A stretch of 64,000 bases of DNA from Actinokineospora globicatena. Its GTDB lineage: Bacteria > Actinomycetota > Actinomycetes > Mycobacteriales > Pseudonocardiaceae. The notes under the pieces are model-generated. The model was not told the origin of the DNA, did no database searches, and saw only the letters and a list, made by a program, of their open reading frames with translations. Positions 18,822-27,755 of the stretch are shown here, piece by piece (within the stretch, counting starts at the first letter, position 1; every line of letters begins with the position of its first letter). Where the stretch lies: positions 2,994,630 to 3,058,629 of the forward strand of contig NZ_JAMTCR010000002.1 in assembly GCF_024171945.1 (NCBI RefSeq), written 5' to 3'. A program made the translations under genes and the position numbers.

Positions 18822-21800
18822 ACGTCAGGCCTTCACCGAGGGTGCCGCGCCCGCTCCACACCTGGATCTCGTGCACGCGTTGTCCTTCCGCGCTGCCGGA
18901 GCGGCTCTGCGCCTGGGTGTGTTCGACCACCTCGGCGACGACCCGCGCCCCGCCGACGCCGTCGCGGCCGCCATCGGGGGTGACCCGCGCGGGGTGCGGG
19001 TACTGCTCGACGCGCTCGTCGGGTTCGGCTACGCCAGCCGTGACGACGAGGGCTACCGCGCGACGAAGGCTGCGGCGTGGTTCGGGACCGGCTACCGCTC
19101 GGCGTTCTCGTTCTGGCACAGGGTCCTCGTCGACCAGTGGGCCGACCTCGAGAAGTCCATTGTGGATGGCACTCCGCCGCGAGACTTCTATGGCTGGCTC
19201 GGCGCCAACAAGGCTGCCCTGGAGGAGTTCCAGTCCATGCTGGGCGAACTCGCCGACGCGGTGGTACCACAAGTGGCGGGTGTCATCCCCACCTCAGCCA
19301 AGCGGCTGCTCGACATCGGTGGCGGCCACGCGCGCTACGCGACTGCCTGCTGCCTGGCGAACCCGGATCTCCGAGCCGACATCATCGACCTCCCCGGATC
19401 GTTCGATGCCGGTCGTGCTCACGCCGCAGTGGTGGGGGACCGGATCGACTTCCGGGAGACCGACTGGGCGACGGGTGACCTCGGTGCGGACTACGACGTC
19501 GTGCTGGTGTTCAACGTGCTGCACTGCCTAAGTCCGGACCGTGCGGAAGACCTCCTTCGCAGGGCGGGTCGGGCGCTGCGGCCAGGCGGGACAATCCTTA
19601 TCCTGGAAGAGACCGCGGACGTGCCAACCGAAGCGGGTGCGCTCGGTGCCGCGTGGGTGCCCGTGTCGAGCCTGAACCTGTTCCACACGCAGGGTGGCCA
19701 GATCTACGGCCGCGACCAGTTCGCCGAATGGTTAGGCGGAGCCGGGTTCGCCGCACCCGACGAGACCCCGATCTCCGCCGCACCGACCTTCACACTGTTC
19801 AGCGCCACCAAGGAGACGACCGAAGGTCGGACGCTGAACGCCGCACAGCGGCAGATGCTGGTGTTCGACCGCGTGCGCCCGGATTCCACCTGGTACAACG
19901 TGCCGCTCACCGTGCGCATCACCGGGCCGCTTGACGTAGAACGATTGCGGACAGCCCTGCGGCTTTGCTGGCAGTGGCACGAAGCGCTGCGCAGCACCCA
20001 TGACGGTGATACAGCCACTCTCGGCGCCCTCCCAGTACTGCGGGAGGTGACGGTGCCAGACGAGGCAGCCTTAGCCGAGTTGCGCGAACAGGAACTGCGC
20101 ACGAGGTTCGACCTGGCCAACGAACCACCGATCCGCGCGACCCTGGCCAAGCTCGCCGACGACGTCCACGAACTTGTCTTGGTCACCCACCACATCGCCA
20201 CCGACGGCTACTCGCTTACCGTTCTGCGCCAAGACATCCTCGATTGGTACGGCGACCCGTCCCACTCGCCAAGAGCAGGTTACTGGCCGAAGCCCAGTGA
20301 CGATCACGAGGCCGACCTGGCATTCTGGGCCGAGGCCCTGGCAGACCCGCCAGAGGACATGGCGCTGCCGTTCGCCGCACCCGCCGACCCGTCCCTCGCC
20401 GCCGACGTAGTGCCCTTCCACCTCTCCAGCGACGTGACCACCACCGTCCGCGAGATCGCGCGAGCCGGGCGATCCAGCCCGTTCATGGTGCTGCTCACCG
20501 CGTTCGGCGTCCTGCTCAACCGCCTGGGTGGCGGCAGCGACATGGTGATCGGCACCCCGGTCGCCGGGCGCGACGACCCGGGCAGCGAGTCGGTGGTCGA
20601 CTGCCTGGTGAACATGGTCGCACTACGCCTGCGACTGGACGGTGGCGCGACCTGGGCGGAGGCGATGAACACGGTCCGGTCGACCGCCCTGGACGCCTTC
20701 GACCACACTGGCGCGCCGTTCAGCGACGTCGTCGATCGGCTGATCGTTTCGAGGTCACCGCACGCGCACCCGGTGTTCCAGGTCGCCTTCGCCGCCCCGC
20801 CCTCGGTGGACGGATCGACCACAGTGGATGGAGTGGTTTTCGACTTCGTCTCCGGCACCAGCACCGAGTCGTTGTTCGACATCGAGGTCCAGGTGTTCGA
20901 CCACGGCGACGACATGGGTGGCTACCTCAAGTTCCGCACAGCCCGGTTCACCCGCGCCCAGATGACCACAGTGCTCGACCAGTTCCGCACCCTGCTCGGC
21001 GGGCTCGACCCGGCAGCCCGGTTGTCCGACGCACTGCTCCTCACGCCGCAAGAACGTCATCGCGCAGTGTCCGACTGGAACGACACCGCGACGGACTACC
21101 CGCGCGAGAGCACCCTCGTTGAGCTGGTCGAGACGCGAGTGGACGAGCGCCCGGACGCGGTCGCCGCGGTGTACGGCGACGAGGTCCTCACCTACCGCGA
21201 ACTCGACGAACGTGCCAACCGTCTCGCGGCACTCCTGCGCGAGCGGGGGATCGGGCTGGAGGACCGAGTCGGGATCAGCCTGGGATTCGGCGCCAACTGG
21301 GCAGTCTCGGCCCTCGCCGTGCTGAAGGTGGGCGCCGCGTACGTGCCGCTCGACCCCGCCTACCCGGCGGCCAGACTGGATCACATGTGCGCGGACAGCG
21401 GCGTCGCGATCATCGTCACCGATGTGGTGTTGCAAGACTCGCTCGCATTCCCAGCCGACCGCGTCGACGCCACCCTGAGCCCGGACACGCTGGCGTACAT
21501 CATGTACACCTCCGGCTCCACCGGTCAGCCGAAGGGCGTCGGCGTCACCCACCGCAACATCGTCCGGCTGGTGCGCGAGACCGATTACGTCCACTTGGGA
21601 CCAGATGACGCGGTCGCCCAAGTCTCCACCCTGTCCTTCGACGCGGCCACCTTCGAGCTGTGGGGCCCGCTCTGCGCGGGCGGCCGGATCGTCGGCATCC
21701 CCAAGGACGACCTGCTGTCCCCGCCCGAGCTGGCAAAGACCCTGCGGGACAACGATGTCACGCTGATGTTCCTCACGACGGCACTGGCGCGCAGGCTGGC

Positions 21801-22791
21801 CGCCACATCTCCGGACGCTATCGCTGGTCTGCGCCAACTGCTGACCGGCGGTGAGCGAATGGACGCCGACACCTGGTCACGGTTGCGATCCGTCCCCGGC
21901 CTGGCGGTGGCGAACGCCTACGGTCCGACGGAGACAACGACTTTCGCGTTGACCTGGGCCGCCGAAGACCTGGCCCCAGGAGAAGCCGTACCGATTGGCC
22001 GACCCATCGCGAACAGCACGGCCTACGTCCTGGACGCCTGCCTCGAACCAGTCGCCCCCGGCATGGTCGGGGAGATCCACCTCGGCGGCGACGGCGTTGC
22101 CAGGGGCTACATCAACAGGCCGGATCTGACGGCGGACCGCTTCGTACCCGACCCGTTCGGCGCGCCGGGTTCCCGCCTGTACCGCACCGGCGACCTAGGC
22201 AGATACCGACCCGACGGCCTCATCGAGTTCGTCGGCCGCGTCGACCGGCAGGTCAAGATCCGCGGCTTCCGCATCGAGCCGGGCGAGGTGGAGGCGGTGT
22301 TGCGGGAGACCGGCCGCGTCGTCGACGTGACCGTCCAGGTGCGTGTCGACGAGGAACTCCTGGTCGGCTACGTCGTGCCCGCGGATCCGGCCGAGTCCAT
22401 GGCCGACCTACGCGCGTACCTGGCCGGACTGCTCCCGGACCACTTGGTGCCCGCGGTACTCGTCGCGATGAGCGCGCTCCCGCTCACCCAGAACGGAAAA
22501 CTCGACGTCGCCGCCCTTCCCGACCCGTTCGCGGGCGCACCGACATCGCCTCCAGCCGAGCCGACCACAGAGATCGAGCGGATCGTGCTCGACATCTGGC
22601 GCGAGGTCCTCGGCAGCCCCACCATCGGCCTGCACGACGACTTCTTCGCGCTTGGCGGCCATTCGGTGAAGGCAGGCCAGGTGATGGCTCGGATCCGCGC
22701 CGAACTGCTCGTTCCCGCGTCCCTGCGCCTGATCTTCGACAACCCGACGGTGGCGGGCCTCGCCGCCGTCTTGCCCGCCCGGAGGAGCTGA
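18799..22791 (+). CDS. NRPS module with N-terminal methyltransferase: MT-C-A-T
   Basis: A 1330-residue protein from ATG 18799 (GAAGG eight bases upstream). Residues 1-335 are an O-methyltransferase-like domain: a helical dimerisation part, then a SAM site [13 protein letters not shown] near 170 and [13 protein letters not shown] ... [13 protein letters not shown]. Then condensation (about 345-780, HHIATDGYS near 464), adenylation (about 790-1225: [11 protein letters not shown] near 900, [34 protein letters not shown]) and carrier ([16 protein letters not shown] near 1288). Specificity positions read by eye are D-A-F-F-L-G-A-T-F-K, nearest to branched aliphatic codes (Ile/Val), low confidence. 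A methyltransferase ahead of the C domain is unusual; it could methylate a hydroxykynurenine-type precursor or the tethered substrate. With no thioesterase it should pass its product to the C-A-T-R protein. Confidence 0.93.
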   Translation: MLDLPQAERQAFTEGAAPAPHLDLVHALSFRAAGAALRLGVFDHLGDDPRPADAVAAAIGGDPRGVRVLLDALVGFGYASRDDEGYRATKAAAWFGTGYRSAFSFWHRVLVDQWADLEKSIVDGTPPRDFYGWLGANKAALEEFQSMLGELADAVVPQVAGVIPTSAKRLLDIGGGHARYATACCLANPDLRADIIDLPGSFDAGRAHAAVVGDRIDFRETDWATGDLGADYDVVLVFNVLHCLSPDRAEDLLRRAGRALRPGGTILILEETADVPTEAGALGAAWVPVSSLNLFHTQGGQIYGRDQFAEWLGGAGFAAPDETPISAAPTFTLFSATKETTEGRTLNAAQRQMLVFDRVRPDSTWYNVPLTVRITGPLDVERLRTALRLCWQWHEALRSTHDGDTATLGALPVLREVTVPDEAALAELREQELRTRFDLANEPPIRATLAKLADDVHELVLVTHHIATDGYSLTVLRQDILDWYGDPSHSPRAGYWPKPSDDHEADLAFWAEALADPPEDMALPFAAPADPSLAADVVPFHLSSDVTTTVREIARAGRSSPFMVLLTAFGVLLNRLGGGSDMVIGTPVAGRDDPGSESVVDCLVNMVALRLRLDGGATWAEAMNTVRSTALDAFDHTGAPFSDVVDRLIVSRSPHAHPVFQVAFAAPPSVDGSTTVDGVVFDFVSGTSTESLFDIEVQVFDHGDDMGGYLKFRTARFTRAQMTTVLDQFRTLLGGLDPAARLSDALLLTPQERHRAVSDWNDTATDYPRESTLVELVETRVDERPDAVAAVYGDEVLTYRELDERANRLAALLRERGIGLEDRVGISLGFGANWAVSALAVLKVGAAYVPLDPAYPAARLDHMCADSGVAIIVTDVVLQDSLAFPADRVDATLSPDTLAYIMYTSGSTGQPKGVGVTHRNIVRLVRETDYVHLGPDDAVAQVSTLSFDAATFELWGPLCAGGRIVGIPKDDLLSPPELAKTLRDNDVTLMFLTTALARRLAATSPDAIAGLRQLLTGGERMDADTWSRLRSVPGLAVANAYGPTETTTFALTWAAEDLAPGEAVPIGRPIANSTAYVLDACLEPVAPGMVGEIHLGGDGVARGYINRPDLTADRFVPDPFGAPGSRLYRTGDLGRYRPDGLIEFVGRVDRQVKIRGFRIEPGEVEAVLRETGRVVDVTVQVRVDEELLVGYVVPADPAESMADLRAYLAGLLPDHLVPAVLVAMSALPLTQNGKLDVAALPDPFAGAPTSPPAEPTTEIERIVLDIWREVLGSPTIGLHDDFFALGGHSVKAGQVMARIRAELLVPASLRLIFDNPTVAGLAAVLPARRS

Positions 22792-22792
22792 C

Positions 22793-22963
22793 GTGGACCA
22801 CGTGGTCGTGATCAACGACGAGGAGCAGTACTCGATCTGGCCGTCGTCGAAGGAGATCCCCGCCGGCTGGCGCGGTGAGGGCACGGCGGGGACGAGGGAC
22901 GAGTGCCTCGCTCACATTCGTACGGTGTGGACAGATATGCGTCCCAAGTCCTTGCGTCGCTGA
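22793..22963 (+). CDS. MbtH-like NRPS accessory protein
   Basis: A 56-residue protein from a GTG one base after the NRPS stop, with GGAGGAG just upstream. It shows the family signature: a short N-terminal strand pair ([16 protein letters not shown]), then [10 protein letters not shown], the DECLAHI segment and WTDMRPKSL. The invariant tryptophans are present. MbtH proteins bind adenylation domains and are needed for their folding or activity. Adjacent and translationally coupled to MT-C-A-T, it probably serves one or both NRPS proteins here. Confidence 0.93.
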   Translation: MDHVVVINDEEQYSIWPSSKEIPAGWRGEGTAGTRDECLAHIRTVWTDMRPKSLRR

Positions 22964-23121
22964 AAGTCTTGCGACCCTATCGCCTACGGGTGTCGCGGCG
23001 CGGCGCCAGCTCGCGGCAGGCGATACCTTGCGGTAGGGCGTCGTTGTCGAGAACGGCTCGTCGGCGTCGTTCCAGGGGCACGAGCGGCCACCAGGACCGC
23101 GCTGACTGAAGGAGAACCACC

Positions 23122-23562
23122 TTGGCGGTCCACAGGATGGACAACGTGCTCATCGTTGTCGAGGACCTTGACGCTGCCATCGCGTTCTTCGTCGAACTCG
23201 GTCTGGAGCTGGAGGGCAAGGGGTCCATCGAAGGGCGGTGGGTGGAGCGGGTCATCGGGATAGACGACGTCCGGCAGGACATCGCGATGCTACGGACCCC
23301 GGACGGTCACGGCCGGATCGAGCTGGCGAAGTTCCACACACCCGCGGCGATCCGGAGCGAACCGACGGACGCACCCGCGAACACCCTGGGCATCCGCCGC
23401 ATCATGTTCGCCGTCGACAACCTCAATGACGTCGTGACCCGGCTGCGCACCCACGGCGCCGAACTCGTCGGCGAGGTGGCGCGGTTCGAGGACAGCTACC
23501 TTCTCTGCTACGTCCGCGGTCCCGAGGGCATCGTCGTCGGACTGGCCGAACAGCTCGGCTGA
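23122..23562 (+). CDS. VOC-family (glyoxalase/bleomycin-resistance fold) protein
   Basis: A 146-residue single-chain vicinal-oxygen-chelate protein with two babbab repeats: VHRMDNVLIVVEDLDAAIAF at the start and LGIRRIMFAVDNLNDVVTRL in the second half. Candidate metal ligands are His near the N-terminus and Glu in RIELAKF. It starts at a TTG at 23122 with AAGGAGAA upstream; no ATG or GTG fits as well. Such proteins range from glyoxalases and dioxygenases to drug-binding resistance proteins, so function is open. It converges on the sigma factor gene with four bases between stops, and lies 160 bp after the NRPS cluster, to which it may or may not belong. Confidence 0.85.
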   Translation: MAVHRMDNVLIVVEDLDAAIAFFVELGLELEGKGSIEGRWVERVIGIDDVRQDIAMLRTPDGHGRIELAKFHTPAAIRSEPTDAPANTLGIRRIMFAVDNLNDVVTRLRTHGAELVGEVARFEDSYLLCYVRGPEGIVVGLAEQLG

Positions 23563-23566
23563 CGCC

Positions 23567-24817
23567 TCACCCGCACTCCGCGGCACGGCCCAACAACAGG
23601 GTCCGCTCCCGCTCGTTGTCGGTCAACGCGGCGGCCCGCTCGAACTCGGCCTTGGCCTCCCCCGGTCGGGCGAGCTTGACCAGCAGATCGGCGCGGACGG
23701 CGGGAAGCAGGTGGTACCGGGCCAGCGCACCTCCGCCGACCAGCGCGTCCACCAGTTCCAGCGCGGCGGCCGGGCCCTCGGCCATGCCCACCGCGACGGC
23801 CCGGTTCAGCTCGACCACCGGGGACGGCGCGACCTGGGCCAGCACGCCGTACAGGGTCGCGATCTGGCCCCAGTCGGTCTCGTCGGCGGTGCGCGCCCTG
23901 GCGTGGCACGCGGCGATCGCGGCCTGCACGGTGTACCGCCCGGCCGCGCCACCCAGCTCGACGGACCGGTCGAGCGCGGCCAGCCCGCGGTGGATCAGCA
24001 ACTGGTCCCAGCGGCCGCGGTCCTGGTCGAGCAGGGTGACGATCTCGCCGGACGCGTCCGTGCGGGCGCGCAGCCGGGACGCCTGCAGTTCCATCAGCGC
24101 GAGCAGCCCGTGCACCTCGGGCTGCTGCGGCGCGAGGGCGGCCAGGACCCGGCCCAGCCGCATCGCCTCGTCGCACAGCGCCGGGCGCAGGAGGTCTGGA
24201 CCGCCGGTGGCCGAGTAGCCCTCGTTGAACAGCAGGTAGACCACGCCGAGGACGGACGCCAGCCGGGGCGCGAGCTCGGCACCGGTCGGCACCTCGAACG
24301 GCACCCGCGCGTCCGCCAGCGTCTTCTTCGCCCGGACGATGCGCTGGGCCATCGTCGGTGTCGGCACGAGGAACGCGCGGGCGATCTCCTCGGTGCGCAG
24401 GCCCGCCAGCATCTTCAGGGTCAACGCCGCGCGGGCGGGCGGGGTGAGCACCGGGTGGCAGGCGGTGAACATCAACCGCAGCACGTCGTCCTCGACGTGC
24501 TCCTCGACGTCGAACTCCACAGTGGTCTCGAGCGCGCGGCCCAGCTCGGTGACCCGCTGCTCCATCCTGGCCGCGCGCCGGACCCCGTCGACCGCCCGGC
24601 GCTTGGCGATCGTCATCAACCAAGCGCCGGGGTTATCCGGAATGCCGGACGTCGGCCACCGCTCGAGCGCGGCGACCAGCGCCTCTTGGGCCAAGTCCTC
24701 GGCCAGCCCGACATCCCGGACAACCCGGGCCAAACCCGCGATGAGCCGCGCGGCCTCGATCCGCCAGACCGCGTCAACCGCCCGGTGGGTCGCACGCGTC
24801 GGATCAGCTTCGGGCAC
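23567..24817 (-). CDS. ECF42-type RNA polymerase sigma factor
   Basis: About 416 residues. The N-terminal 170 residues hold sigma regions 2 (GLAEDLAQEALVAALERW, IPDNPGAWLMTIAKRRAVD) and 4 (LKMLAGLRTEEIARAF, APTMAQRIVRAKK-like segment VPTPTMAQRIVRAKK). A long C-terminal helical, TPR-like extension (LLFNEGYSATGG ... WDQLLIHRGLAALDRSVELG ... VELNRAVAVGMAEGP) marks the ECF42 group. In that group the extension replaces an anti-sigma factor as control element, and the partner is a DGPF protein, which is exactly the neighbouring gene upstream. Start is ambiguous: GTG 24817 (VPEADPTRATHRA) is chosen; TTG 24853 would add twelve residues. Targets are usually the DGPF gene itself. Confidence 0.9.
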   Translation of the reverse strand: MPEADPTRATHRAVDAVWRIEAARLIAGLARVVRDVGLAEDLAQEALVAALERWPTSGIPDNPGAWLMTIAKRRAVDGVRRAARMEQRVTELGRALETTVEFDVEEHVEDDVLRLMFTACHPVLTPPARAALTLKMLAGLRTEEIARAFLVPTPTMAQRIVRAKKTLADARVPFEVPTGAELAPRLASVLGVVYLLFNEGYSATGGPDLLRPALCDEAMRLGRVLAALAPQQPEVHGLLALMELQASRLRARTDASGEIVTLLDQDRGRWDQLLIHRGLAALDRSVELGGAAGRYTVQAAIAACHARARTADETDWGQIATLYGVLAQVAPSPVVELNRAVAVGMAEGPAAALELVDALVGGGALARYHLLPAVRADLLVKLARPGEAKAEFERAAALTDNERERTLLLGRAAECG

Positions 24818-24862
24818 GCCCCGGACCCAACCGCACCGGACCGACGCGCGCAACCAGCGGGG

Positions 24863-25324
24863 TCAGTCGCTGTCCCGCTGCTCGGCCCGGTACCGCTCCG
24901 CGTCGGCCTGGCCCTGCTCACCGACCCCGTCCATGAACCCCTTCACCTCGTCGGTCGCGATGTCACCGAAGTCCTCGGGCGCGAAGATCCGCCGGATCTC
25001 GACCTCCCCGACCAGCCCGGGGGAGGCGTTGGGAGCCCGCTTCACCCACTCGATGGCCTCCTCCAGCGACCCCACCTCCAGGATCGAGTACCCGGCCACC
25101 AACTCCTTGGTCTCCGCGAACGGCCCATCCACCACCGTCCGGTCATCCCCGTCGAACAACACCCGCGCCCCCTTAGAACTCGGGTGCAACCCATCAGCGG
25201 CGAGCAGGACCCCGGCCCTCACCAGCTCCTCGTTGTACCGCCCCATAGCCACCATCGCCTCGGTGCTCGGCAACACCCCACCCTCAGACTCCACCGTCGC
25301 CTTCCCCATAACCATGAACCGCAT
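24863..25324 (-). CDS. DGPF/YciI-family protein, ECF42 partner
   Basis: A 153-residue protein with the family pattern RFMVMGKA, MVAMGRYNEELVRAGVLLAA, the namesake-like VVDGPFAETKELVAGYSILE, and SLEEAIEWVKRAP. The ATG at 25324 is preceded by GGTGGAGG at proper spacing; GTG 25330 is the alternative. It lies upstream of the sigma factor on the same strand, so they are probably co-transcribed. The family is widespread and linked with ECF41/ECF42 sigma factors; its biochemical role is unclear, though YciI folds suggest small-molecule or peroxide-related chemistry. Confidence 0.9.
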   Translation of the reverse strand: MRFMVMGKATVESEGGVLPSTEAMVAMGRYNEELVRAGVLLAADGLHPSSKGARVLFDGDDRTVVDGPFAETKELVAGYSILEVGSLEEAIEWVKRAPNASPGLVGEVEIRRIFAPEDFGDIATDEVKGFMDGVGEQGQADAERYRAEQRDSD

Positions 25325-25505
25325 ACCCACGCCTCCACCTCACCTCAGCGCCCAGACCCACCGCCTGAACCACCAACACGTCGCCCAACCGCCCCTAGTT
25401 TCGACATCGTCCCCCAAAAAACTTCCAACTTCTTCACGCCCCACCGCCGTCACTCTCGGCGCCCACGCCGACGACTGGTGACGAACGCGTACTCCGCAAC
25501 CCGCT

Positions 25506-25547
25506 CAAGCGTGGCCGCTGGCCGACGTGGGCCAGCGGCCACGCTTG
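25506..25547. terminator. Perfect 18-bp hairpin, bidirectional terminator
   Basis: Arms CAAGCGTGGCCGCTGGCC and GGCCAGCGGCCACGCTTG around a six-base loop, just past the stop of the DJ-1/PfpI gene that is read toward it. No mismatch in 18 pairs. Confidence 0.8.
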
Positions 25548-25548
25548 G

Positions 25549-26241
25549 TCACGCGAGGCGGGCGAGGAGCGTCTTGGCGATGACAGGGGCGCTTGCCGGG
25601 TTCTGGCCCGTGATCAGCGGACCGTCCTGGACGACGTGGGGCTGCCAGTTGGCGGCCGCCCTGGAGAAGTCGGCGCCGCGCAGGGTGAGGTCGTCCTCCA
25701 GGGAGAAGAGCAGGTGGCGGGACAGGTCCAGTTCGTCGTCCTCGGTGTTGGAGAACCCGGTGACCGTGCGGCCCGCGACGTACGGCTTTCCGTTGGGGGC
25801 CTTGACATCGCGCAGGATGCCGGGCGCGTGGCAGACCATGGCCACGGGGGTGTCGGCGGCCAGTGCGTGCTCGACCATGCGGATCACCCGGGAATCGGCG
25901 GCCAAGTCCCACAGCAGGCCGTAGCCGCCGGGGAAGAACAGCGCGTCGAAGTCGCCGTGGTCGACCGCCGCCAGCGCGGTGGTCTCGCGGATGGCGCGCA
26001 TCCCGGCCGCGTCGTCGAGGAAACGGTCGGTGTTGGCGGTGGTGAACGGTGCCCGCAGGCTGAGGTGGTCGATGGGTGCCTCGCCGCCCCGGGGCGAGGC
26101 GAAGACGACCTGGAAGCCCGCCTCGGTGAACGCGTAGTACGGGGTGGCGACCTCTTCGAACCAGGTGCCGGTCTTCTTGCCGCTGACACCGAGGTCGGCG
26201 TGCGAGGACATCGTGATGAGGATTCGCCGTGCTCTGGACAC
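25549..26241 (-). CDS. DJ-1/PfpI-family protein (HchA-like)
   Basis: A 230-residue class I glutamine-amidotransferase-like protein. The nucleophile elbow is MVCHAPGIL with the conserved Cys followed by His, and the acidic partner is in FPGGYGLLWDL. The longer N-terminal part (SSHADLGVSGKKTGTWFEEV) resembles Hsp31/HchA-type glyoxalase III or the plant DJ-1d group, which detoxify methylglyoxal. Start chosen is the GTG at 26241, preceded by GGGAG at five bases; the frame extends to a TTG at 26253. It is divergent from a TetR regulator, and two operator-like palindromes lie between them, so it is probably the target of that regulator. Confidence 0.87.
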   Translation of the reverse strand: MSRARRILITMSSHADLGVSGKKTGTWFEEVATPYYAFTEAGFQVVFASPRGGEAPIDHLSLRAPFTTANTDRFLDDAAGMRAIRETTALAAVDHGDFDALFFPGGYGLLWDLAADSRVIRMVEHALAADTPVAMVCHAPGILRDVKAPNGKPYVAGRTVTGFSNTEDDELDLSRHLLFSLEDDLTLRGADFSRAAANWQPHVVQDGPLITGQNPASAPVIAKTLLARLA

Positions 26242-26261
26242 AAGTGCTCCCAACTCTGCGT

Positions 26262-26279
26262 CTACCTACTAGTAGATAG
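26262..26279. promoter_or_regulatory. Operator-like palindrome near DJ-1 gene
   Basis: CTACCTACTAGTAGATAG is an 18-base near-palindrome (one pair mismatched) centred on ACTAGT, 20 bases upstream of the DJ-1 start. The half-site CTACCT is shared with the palindrome at 26335-26356, suggesting both are bound by the adjacent TetR protein. Confidence 0.55.
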
Positions 26280-26334
26280 GGACAGCCTGGCCGCAGCGGA
26301 GTGGACCCGTCAAGAACGATGAGATCGTCGTCAC

Positions 26335-26356
26335 GCCTACCTATCGACAGGTAGGC
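26335..26356. promoter_or_regulatory. Operator-like palindrome before TetR gene
   Basis: GCCTACCT and AGGTAGGC form perfect eight-base arms around ATCGAC, ending nine bases before the TetR start codon. This is the usual size and place of a TetR-family autoregulatory operator. It also overlaps the position expected for the ribosome site. Confidence 0.6.
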
Positions 26357-26364
26357 TGGTCCCC

Positions 26365-26955
26365 ATGGACCGAGTCGACACCCGGGGCGCCCTGCTCGAC
26401 CACGCGACGCGGCTGGTCCGCACCCGGGGCTACGCCGCGTTCAGCTACGCCGACCTCGCCGCCGCCGTCGGCATCCGCAAAGCCAGCGTCCACCACCACT
26501 TCGCCACCAAGGAACTGCTCGGCGTGGAACTCGTGTCCCGCTACACCGAACGGTTCCAGGCCCGCCTGGCCGACATCGACCACCACGCCACCGACCCGGT
26601 CGACGCCCTCCACCGCTACGCCGCCCTCTACCGCGAAGGCCTCTCCACCGGCGAGGCATGCCTGTGCGGCGTCATCGCAGCCGAGGTCGCGGCGGTACCC
26701 CCCGCGGTCGCAGCAGGAGTCGCGGACTTCTTCCACCTCAACCGCACGTGGCTGACCACCGTCATCGAATCCGGCAAGCACTCGGGAGTCCTAAACCCCT
26801 CCCAACCCCCACCCGCCCACGCCGCAACCTTCCTCTCCACAATGCAAGGCGCCACCCTCATCGCCAGAGCCCACAACGACCCCCCCACCTTCACCATCAC
26901 AACCACCACCGCGATCGCCATGCTCACAACAGATCCCGGCCCATCCCTACCCTGA
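26365..26955 (+). CDS. TetR/AcrR-family regulator
   Basis: A 196-residue repressor. The DNA-binding domain is RGALLDHATRLVRTRGYAAF, SYADLAAAVGIRKASVHHHF and ATKELL, a canonical TetR helix-turn-helix. The ligand domain contains GEACLCGVIAAEVAAVP, similar to the LmrA/YxaF or AcuR-like regulators with a conserved Cys-x-Cys that could sense electrophiles. Pairing with a DJ-1/HchA-like enzyme fits regulation by reactive aldehydes, which is inference. Confidence 0.9.
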   Translation: MDRVDTRGALLDHATRLVRTRGYAAFSYADLAAAVGIRKASVHHHFATKELLGVELVSRYTERFQARLADIDHHATDPVDALHRYAALYREGLSTGEACLCGVIAAEVAAVPPAVAAGVADFFHLNRTWLTTVIESGKHSGVLNPSQPPPAHAATFLSTMQGATLIARAHNDPPTFTITTTTAIAMLTTDPGPSLP

Positions 26956-27046
26956 ACCCCACCAACGGATAGGCATTCCCCAGAAACGTTGGTCGCGGAG
27001 CCAGCTTCGCTCACCCACTGCTGTACTTCGCCGCTGCTCTCAACGG

Positions 27047-27082
27047 CAGAGGCCCTACCCGGCGAACCGGATAGGGCCTCTG
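27047..27082 (-). terminator. Hairpin after tRNA-Val 3' half
   Basis: CAGAGGCCCTA and TAGGGCCTCTG, eleven perfect pairs with a 14-base loop, eight bases beyond the 3' end of the minus-strand tRNA fragment. It would be the native terminator of the intact tRNA gene. Confidence 0.65.
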
Positions 27083-27089
27083 ACCTGCG

Positions 27090-27132
27090 TGGGCGATACT
27101 GGGATCGAACCAGTGACCCCTTCGGTGTGAAC
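27090..27132 (-). tRNA. 3' half of tRNA-Val(CAC), an attachment-site remnant
   Basis: On the minus strand the 43 bases run from the anticodon loop (GTTCACAC, anticodon CAC) through the anticodon stem 3' strand (CGAAG), variable loop, T arm (CACTGG TTCGATC CCAGTA) to the acceptor strand ATCGCCCA. No 5' half (D arm, 5' acceptor) follows at higher coordinates; the sequence switches to the repeat that recurs at 42.8, 47.3 and 62.35 kb. Breakage in the anticodon loop is typical of integration by a tyrosine recombinase into a tRNA gene. The missing half should lie beyond the right end of the window. Confidence 0.8.
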
Positions 27133-27290
27133 TATGTACAGCATATCGCGTTGACCTGCCGGAATGCGTTCTGACAGGTCAACGCGTGTACGTTCCGAGT
27201 CGTTGAGTGCAGTTCTTCGCTGTTTGGAGCGCATTTCTGCTCCCCATTTGCTCCCCGGTATGCTCCCCGCGCACGGGTGCGGCACGACAG
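27126..27290. repeat. Attachment-type repeat copy 1 (core, hairpin, GCTCCCC triplet)
   Basis: Contains the core TGTGAACTATGTAC directly joined to the tRNA-Val fragment, then a hairpin with arms CGCGTTGACCTG (27147-27158) and CAGGTCAACGCG (27175-27186), then three GCTCCCC words between about 27236 and 27270. The minus strand reads as the tail of a protein (GEHTGEQMGSRNALQT), like the C-terminus of actinomycete integrases. Unlike the other copies it lacks the upstream 130-bp segment ending AGAGAGCCCTTAT, as expected for the outermost left junction. Confidence 0.75.
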
Positions 27291-27700
27291 TCCGATGAGG
27301 CGCTTTGGTGAAAAGAATGCGCTGTGGTCGTCGCAGGCGCGCTTTGGCGCTCCGTGGCCGCGTCGAGCCGTACTGGTTGGGCGCGGCCGAAGAGCTCGCC
27401 ACGGGCCCATGCAAGTAGGCACAACTCTCCAGTTCTGCTCCGGCTCCGGTGTGCGTTCGACTCTCGGGCGGGAGTACCAAAGGATGGGAACAGGGCTGAC
27501 CAGCGGATTCGTACCGGCAGCCTGGTAGTTGGGGCGCGCTTCTCGCTGTGACATGTCGCAGACCGGCGTGCCGTTGGATGGCGGTGGGCAGGTTCTAAGG
27601 CCGCATGAAGGACCAGGTCATCACTGGTGGCCTGGTTCGCCGTGCCCCGAACATCCGCTACTGCCGATGAGCGAGTGAACCTCGATGTGGTGCAACCGTC
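27291..27700. other. Region between attachment repeat and TetR operator
   Basis: Several short overlapping frames but none with a ribosome site or recognisable product. On the minus strand it may hold eroded integrase sequence continuing from the repeat, though I cannot recognise integrase motifs in it. Confidence 0.3.
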
Positions 27701-27738
27701 AACTTTCCAGGATGGAAACTTTGCAAATCTGGAAAGTT
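27701..27738. promoter_or_regulatory. Operator-like inverted repeat before TetR gene
   Basis: AACTTTCCAG (27701-27710) and CTGGAAAGTT (27729-27738) are perfect ten-base arms separated by 18 bases, in an AT-rich patch that ends 17 bases before the TetR start. A GGAAACTTTGCAAATC stretch inside contains a partial third copy of the half-site. Probably the autoregulatory operator. Confidence 0.6.
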
Positions 27739-27755
27739 TAGCTAGTGTGACCGTC

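Noticed and set aside
27090..27132. Complete tRNA gene
   Set aside because: No D arm or 5' acceptor strand exists on the 5' side; only the half from the anticodon loop is present.
27236..27275. Three GCTCCCC words at each repeat copy as a mini CRISPR array
   Set aside because: Spacing is too short, there are no unique spacers, and the words fall within a conserved repeat that reads as an integrase-like C-terminus.
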